Below are positions 59,801 through 64,000 of a stretch of 64,000 bases of DNA, one piece after another. The notes beneath the pieces are model-generated. The model was not told where the DNA came from, did not search any database, and worked only from the letters and a program-made list of their open reading frames with translations. Location: positions 9,627,501-9,691,500 of the forward strand of contig CM037473.1 in assembly GCA_021014325.1 (NCBI GenBank), in the 5' to 3' direction. Each line of letters begins with the position of its first letter. The first letter of the stretch is position 1. Origin of the DNA: Plazaster borealis (Eukaryota; Echinodermata; Asteroidea; Forcipulatida; Labidiasteridae). Both the position numbers and the translations under genes were made by a program.

Positions 59801-59839
59801 AGTGTGGAGCGTAAAGGAGTTTAAGGAAAGAGAACACAA
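53882..59839 (+). CDS. TBL2: Transducin beta-like protein 2, first three exons
   Basis: Exons 53882-54065 (phase 1 out), 57854-58048 (1 to 1; or 57851 through a tandem CAGCAG acceptor) and 59788-59839 (1 to 2). TBL2 is an ER-membrane WD40 protein linked to PERK signalling in mammals. Seen: a hydrophobic anchor at residues ~19-42 (FFSAIVVTLSLATVIGLLML), an acidic stretch, a Lys/Gln-rich linker (SNQQGKRQQKQQAKRGGQ), HPLLASTLKEHSSNVLDMDF, and the start of the first WD40 blade (INGKYLASCAEDRTVRVWS, KEFKEREHK). Human TBL2 has the same order. Remaining WD40 exons were not found before 64000, so the gene is partial here. The start ATG follows CAAA and is the first ATG in frame after POLD4. Introns carry a SINE, MITEs and hairpins. 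Confidence 0.92.
54676..55447. mobile_element. MITE-like element with CGGAGGCGGCTGCCACTTT ends
   Basis: ATTTCCGGAGGCGGCTGCCA near 54690 is mirrored by TGGCAGCCGCCTCCGGAATT near 55413. The interior includes the tRNA-like segment at 55015. Related shorter element at 40824; a single end at ~54322-54355. Confidence 0.65.
55015..55108 (-). mobile_element. tRNA-like SINE head or tRNA pseudogene
   Basis: Minus strand: CATAGCCGAGCGGTGTAGGC (box A) and GGTTCGAATCCCGGTAAG (box B), class-II-like spacing. The anticodon arm does not fold well, so not a functional tRNA call. Confidence 0.5.
55448..55735. repeat. Cluster of three perfect hairpins
   Basis: Arms 55462-55479/55483-55500 (18 bp, 3-base loop), 55536-55556/55567-55587 (21 bp, 10-base loop) and 55666-55684/55706-55724 (19 bp). 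A wider inverted pair (TAACCCCATTA and TAATGGGG) encloses the second. TBL2 intron 1. Confidence 0.85.
55736..56351. other. Intronic, nothing recognised
   Basis: AT-rich TBL2 intron 1 sequence with a poly-C run near 56170. Confidence 0.45.
56352..56510 (+). repeat. Degenerate ~30-bp tandem repeat
   Basis: Units resembling TTTGTTCCCTCAAAATAATA recur about five times. TBL2 intron 1. Confidence 0.8.
56752..56830 (-). repeat. Dispersed repeat, copy 3 of 3
   Basis: Complement of the 11962 repeat: ATGTTTAGCGAGGTGACAGC. About 80-85% alike by eye over 75 bp. Confidence 0.55.
57099..57524 (+). mobile_element. tRNA-derived Deu-type SINE, full length
   Basis: Very close to the 51443 copy throughout, from TCGTGCCCGAGCGGATAAGA to GCGCTATATAAGAAGCC and (ATT)n. 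TBL2 intron 1, sense orientation. Confidence 0.9.
57525..57597 (+). repeat. 18-bp tandem repeat, 4 copies
   Basis: AATATGCGCCATCTTGT repeated four times directly after the SINE tail. Confidence 0.9.
58358..58430 (+). mobile_element. tRNA-Asn-like pseudogene or SINE head
   Basis: TGGCTTAGTTGGTAGAGTGC (box A), anticodon arm CCGGA-ACGTTAA-TCCGG (GTT), and GTTCAGATCCC (box B). Position 33 is C instead of T and the acceptor stem does not close. TBL2 intron 2. Confidence 0.55.
58525..58655 (-). mobile_element. tRNA-related SINE head, uninterrupted copy
   Basis: Minus strand: GGTGGTCTAGTGGTTAAGTC and GGTTAGAATCCTACATG, then AACCACATGC-type words. It supplies the empty site for the nested insertion at 46400-47115. 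TBL2 intron 2. Confidence 0.6.
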
Positions 59840-60438
59840 GTAAGTTTTGAATCTCATAACTTACTGCACATGTACATACATGTGGTGTAGTTCTATTGGA
59901 ACACAAAATAGGCTATTCTTATTGATTTCACAACTTTTAAATTGTTGTTCATTTTTAATTTCAAGTGAAGCTCAAGGTAATGCATGCTGTTGTGTCACTG
60001 TTCTCTGAGTTATTGAAGCTTGCGGATTTTTAGGGTTACAGTTATCAACTACTGTCAGTGAAATAGCCCACCCCCACCACCCCCACCCCTCAAGGCTTAA
60101 CTTTCATGGCAGTGGTCCATCAGTTGAAAGAGACTGCTTCTGAATCATTCACGTCGTACTACTTGGTACATGAAGACAACTAATCTAACAGGTCTTACAG
60201 TATTCACATGGTTTCATTCTCTGCACCCCCAGTCTCATCCAAGATGATGCTTGTACAAACTCTTGTTCAAGATTTTTGATGGGAACGATTGTACTTCTGA
60301 TTGGTGCAATGCGCACAATCACAACATGTTCATTGCATCTGATAAGGTAGTTGTTGCTACCAAAGCTTATGCAGATATTTCTTACTAGGAAGTCGATAAA
60401 GTGCTACAATTTGTTTTCCTTTTTGCAATTGCCTGATT
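59840..60438. other. Intronic or flanking, nothing recognised
   Basis: Downstream of TBL2 exon 3. No further WD40 exon seen. Confidence 0.4.
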
Positions 60439-60820
60439 ATAAAGGGATTGTATACGGTTGGTAATTGGAACCCAATGTTTGTTTCAGGCATGTACCATAA
60501 AACTAACCTGTGAAAATTTCATTACAAAAGGTGTTAACGATTTTGAGATATTGTTGAAAATCTGGAGTGGTTATGTCCACGTAGGAAGAATCATCTGCAA
60601 TATTGGAATACACAATCTGAGAAACGTTACTGTCAGTAACGCTTCTCAGATTCAAATTTTGGGGATAACAAGTGATATCTTTTTCCATAACCGCAGTACT
60701 TTGAAGTGAAAAGTTTCTCAAAATGCATTATACTATCCAAAGCTACTGTACTTCTTACCAAGTAAGTTTTTATTGCCATTAATTTTCAGAGTCATTACCA
60801 AACATATACAGACCCCTTAA
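60439..60820 (+). mobile_element. TTAA-type MITE, second family
   Basis: AAGGGATTGTATACGGTTGG, AAAATCTGGAGTGGTTATGT, hairpin arms TCTGAGAAACGTTACTG, and CCAAACATATACAGACCCC then TTAA. Left TTAA mutated. Confidence 0.8.
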
Positions 60821-61029
60821 CACGGCTATCCACCACTTACACCCGATATGATAATGCATGCAAAATGGAAACGTTCTTTTTAAACCAAAGTTGCAACAAG
60901 AATGTTGCGACCAAGCCCTTTTTTTTCGAACAAGGCAAAGAGCTACAATAGCTGTTTGCAATGGATTTACACAATAGAGCTACATTATTATTGATAGTCG
61001 AATCTTTCGTAGACAGGAAGAGGTGACCA

Positions 61030-61150
61030 GGGTTATTACATGTAGGTAAGGGAGAATGCCCATCCCAGCGCCTTATAATGAGGCGCTGGGATCAAGCGAA
61101 ATGGTTTCACTGCCGCACTCGTGCTGTGTGGAATCAAAATTGACTTGTGA
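61030..61150 (+). repeat. Dispersed repeat with CCCAGCGCCT hairpin, copy 2
   Basis: Near-identical to 51299-51440 apart from a ~27-base deletion. Hairpin arms CCCAGCGCCT around TTATAATG. Confidence 0.8.
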
Positions 61151-62728
61151 CTACGTACATTTTCATAAAGATGCTACTCTTTTTGTCGGGATAGGTAAGT
61201 ACGCTACATGTATGTATCAGATAAAGTATAATTCGGTAGCTCTAGGTAATGACTTAAGGTGGATGGTTTATTACAACCGGAACAACTTTGAAGGGTTCTC
61301 AATTTTGTTGCTGCCTGACGGTTGACAGAAATGTTCTCCTGGCCATTCCATTGTGTAGCGTGCACAGGCAAGTACCTAACGTGCTACGCTTTGTTTCGCA
61401 TGTACAAAAAGGGACACTAGGTTGGAAAACATGAAGTAATATCCCTTTTTCAGGGGGTAATTCCTGATTCCAGACCTTTGTCCTGTTATACAAATGTGGC
61501 ATAAAAGAATGGACAGACTGCCACCATTGTTTATAATTGTATTCGGCTCAATGGAGGGTGTATATCCAGACATTCTGAGATTCCAGCATACAATGGCAGA
61601 ATATCGGCCATGGCTCACGTCCGATGTATTGCAAATCACGTTGAGTACCTACTCATATTTTCTCACATGACAACATCAAATCCTGGTGCTAATTATGAGA
61701 ACCTTTGTTGTTTTTCAAAGGGCACCCAGGCACCCACAAGAATGAATTACTTCCCCTGCATTCTTAGCTTGGGCGGTTTTTGATTTTGGGATCCATGGTA
61801 TCGTCGCCAAAATACTGGGTATTCGGTATTACCAGGAACTTTTCGGATGGGACTAAAAAAAAACTTTAAAAAAACATGCAGTCACACTCAGGTTATTGAC
61901 TGGATTGAGGCCCCACAATCATGGTACTTGCTACAGAGGCTAGCGCTGAGCTTGTCTTTCTCTTTTATTACGACAAATAGATTGACTTGTTTTCAACATA
62001 AAACTTATCAAAATTAGCTTACTGTTCGTGGATCAGAGCTAAGAAATGTTTATGGTTGATACTTGATAAAAAACACCACGATCTATTTTCCAGGTGTACA
62101 ATCGCTATCTTGGTACCCGCACACTCGGTTGTACAATGCTGATGCATGAGTTGTTAACCAGTGCGTAATGACCCCTGATCTGCACGTGTAATCAGGAAGT
62201 TGCAGATTGTATGTGTTTATCAGAAGTTTGCCGCTTTTGACTCTCTTTGTTGCAATGTAGCGCCCTCTAGAGGTGGTAGCTCACCCTAATGGCATCGCTG
62301 AATGTCAAACGTGCGTGCTGTGTGTGATGAATCACTCGGCCGCTACACTATAAAGCCGGGGGCAGGAAACAGCTGAAACTGCAAACAATAAACAGATTGC
62401 TCGGAATGTATGACTGTGAGCTTTGTATTCTCCTCATCATTAATGACCATTAATAAACAGATAAGCTTTTCTTTCTTTTTTTGTAGAGGCTACAGCACAT
62501 GCGGTCACTCTTTTGTTTGTATCGCAGTATTGAATTTGAAATCAAGCGCGATGGTATTTTGGTATTTCCAAAGCAGCTCTCGGTATTGAACAAACACTCT
62601 GACTACTCGGTAATACCGATTAACCGCCCAAGCTTAGCTTACTGCATTTTATGATGTATCAAGCCTGGTTACACTAGAGTTTATGAAATGTATAACTGTT
62701 TCTAACTGTCCAATGTTTTTGATTTTGA
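61151..62728. other. No gene recognised
   Basis: Open frames at 61299-61639 have no recognisable domain. TTTCGGTATT/ACCGATT words at 61810 and 62600 hint at a decayed repeat. Confidence 0.35.
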
Positions 62729-63463
62729 AGTTGGAGACAGGATACCCACTCACTGTGTGAGAAATATCCAATACAGGAAACCTCACCCGTGATGCATCTA
62801 GAACAAGAGAAAAGCCAGGCAGAGGAAATTGTACGACTTCTCTTCAAAGGCTCCTTTAACTTTACATTGCAAGATGAAGATTCAGTCCAAGAAGACTTTT
62901 CAGTGCAAGCAAGAAGTCAAAGAACCTCGATCGGGATGTACGCATCACTAGAGGATTATCGGCAGGAGACGCATCCTTTACGTGAGAAGTACCCAGTACA
63001 GGAGACCTCAAGTGAGATGTGGGAACTGCAGCAGGAGAGCCAAGCACAGCAAATGTTTCAACAGGACGGAGAGTGGGTTCTAGAAGTCAATCCATTTCAA
63101 GAGACAAATTGTAGAACCTCAGATGAGACGGCCAAAACACAAAAGAATCACCTCGGGAATACCAATCTTCTGCATGGCAAATACCCGACACAGGAGTTCT
63201 CACACGTAATTCATCTAGAACAACAGAGGAACCAAGCAGAGGAGGTACTGCAACTTCTCTTTAAAGGAGCCTTTAACACTCGTCAGGACATAGATTTTTG
63301 CCAGATGCCATTTCAGCTCTTGAGTCCACTCAGGGAACAGCCCCCAATGCGATCTCATTTCCTGTGGCACAAGGATCTTCCATGTCCTGTTGAACAGAAT
63401 GAGCTGATTTGTATGATAGCATACTTTTTTGAATACATACTCTTTGCAAAAAGAAATGTATAG
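62729..63463 (+). CDS. Repeat-containing open frame, possible exon of an unknown gene
   Basis: Open from 62729, possibly after an acceptor TTTTGAAG at 62730, to a TAG at 63461. The translation repeats a module: EKYPIQETSPVMHLEQEKSQ with AEEIVRLLFKGSFN, then a partial EKYPVQETSSEM, then GKYPTQEFSHVIHLEQQRNQ with AEEVLQLLFKGAFN. It is rich in Gln and Glu, probably helical. The first ATG is 62792. No family recognised. It could be the last exon of a gene nested in a long TBL2 intron, or a decayed repeat array. The downstream minisatellite also translates to Leu/Glu/Lys-rich units. Confidence 0.4.
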   Translation, partial: SWRQDTHSLCEKYPIQETSPVMHLEQEKSQAEEIVRLLFKGSFNFTLQDEDSVQEDFSVQARSQRTSIGMYASLEDYRQETHPLREKYPVQETSSEMWELQQESQAQQMFQQDGEWVLEVNPFQETNCRTSDETAKTQKNHLGNTNLLHGKYPTQEFSHVIHLEQQRNQAEEVLQLLFKGAFNTRQDIDFCQMPFQLLSPLREQPPMRSHFLWHKDLPCPVEQNELICMIAYFFEYILFAKRNV

Positions 63464-63523
63464 ATCTGTACAAAACCTTAACACTATTTTATTTAACCGA
63501 ATTGGAGATAACAATTATAGAAG

Positions 63524-63806
63524 GTTAGAGAAGCTCCCACTGTGGTTGAAGCCTGCCAAACAAGAGAGGCACCTGATGTTGCGAGAGCTCTCTAGTTTAG
63601 AGAAGCTACCCCGGTGGTTGAATCCTGCCAAACGAGAGGCAGTTGATGCGACAGCTCCCTAGGTGAGAGAAGGTCCCAATATGGTTGAAGCCTCCTAAAC
63701 AAGAGAGACACTTGTTATTGCAAGAGCTCCCTTGGTTAGAGAAGCTCCCCTGGTGGTTGAAGCCTGCCAAACAAGAGAGGCAGCTGATGTTGCGAGAGCT
63801 CCCTAG
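63524..63806 (+). repeat. 72-bp minisatellite, 4 units
   Basis: Units starting GTTAGAGAAGCTCCC at ~63524, 63595, 63663 and 63735, each with GGTTGAAGCCTGCCAAAC and ending GAGAGCTCCCTAG. Length near 72 bp is a multiple of three; the first unit reads EKLPLWLKPAKQERHLML, but stops interrupt later units. Confidence 0.9.
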
Positions 63807-64000
63807 GTTATACCTAAGTCACAATTAAAAACGGAGGCCGGGCAGCGTGTGCAATTTCTAGGCATCAACCGGCGAGTAGAGGTCGGCAAAAGATCGATAA
63901 AAAACGCCCCTGCAACTGCCATGACAAAAATGGAGTTGAATTCATGGCCCGTTATCGGCCGGTGTCCGGCAGGCACTCGTCCAATATTCTGCATATGTGT

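Noticed and set aside
1..64000. CRISPR arrays, operons or prokaryotic defence systems
   Set aside because: The direct repeats are minisatellites or transposon words without spacer structure, and genes have spliceosomal introns.

Overview
This is animal nuclear DNA, most likely from an echinoderm and perhaps a sea star. The genes have small exons with GT-AG introns, the intergenic DNA is AT-rich, and MITEs and tRNA-derived SINEs sit every few hundred bases. The SINEs carry what I read as a Deu-type central domain, known from deuterostomes. There is no operon structure and no prokaryotic feature. The lineage call is inference; the metazoan call is firm.

Layout. 461-3580 (minus): four phase-compatible exons of a secreted protein with EGF-like modules and the start of a fibrinogen-related domain; both ends of the gene are outside what I can see. 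3.6-20.6 kb: no intact gene, but many palindromic and TTAA-flanked elements, a degenerate zinc-binding ORF relic (5.8-6.7 kb), a triplicated ~340 bp tandem repeat (6.7-7.7 kb), and a histone-type 3' stem-loop sequence with no histone gene beside it (12.53 kb). 20.6-23.6 kb (minus): last three exons of a CTR/SLC31-type copper transporter with a very long cytosolic loop. 24-33 kb: repeats only. 33.4-39.2 kb (plus): a three-exon gene for a ~1167-residue, largely disordered protein I do not recognise. 40.3-45.9 kb (plus): complete four-exon TIMM22 (199 aa). 50.0-53.5 kb (minus): complete four-exon POLD4 (115 aa), ending in a 25-nt coding exon. 53.9-59.8 kb (plus): first three coding exons of TBL2, arranged head-to-head with POLD4, 365 bp between start codons; the rest lies beyond the window or was not found. 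62.7-63.8 kb: an ORF with internal repeats and a 72-bp minisatellite.

The genes have ordinary, unlinked cellular roles: mitochondrial carrier import (TIMM22), replicative polymerase delta (POLD4), an ER WD40 protein (TBL2), copper uptake, and an extracellular lectin-like protein. The only visible co-regulation candidate is the shared POLD4/TBL2 promoter region.

The most distinctive content is the mobile DNA. Several families can be resolved here by comparing copies and empty sites: TTAA-duplicating MITEs, a palindromic family with CTG/CAG duplications, a perfect palindrome with 9-bp duplications, and fold-back elements built from CACTTCGT words. A triple nested insertion at 46.4-47.1 kb gives a relative age order.
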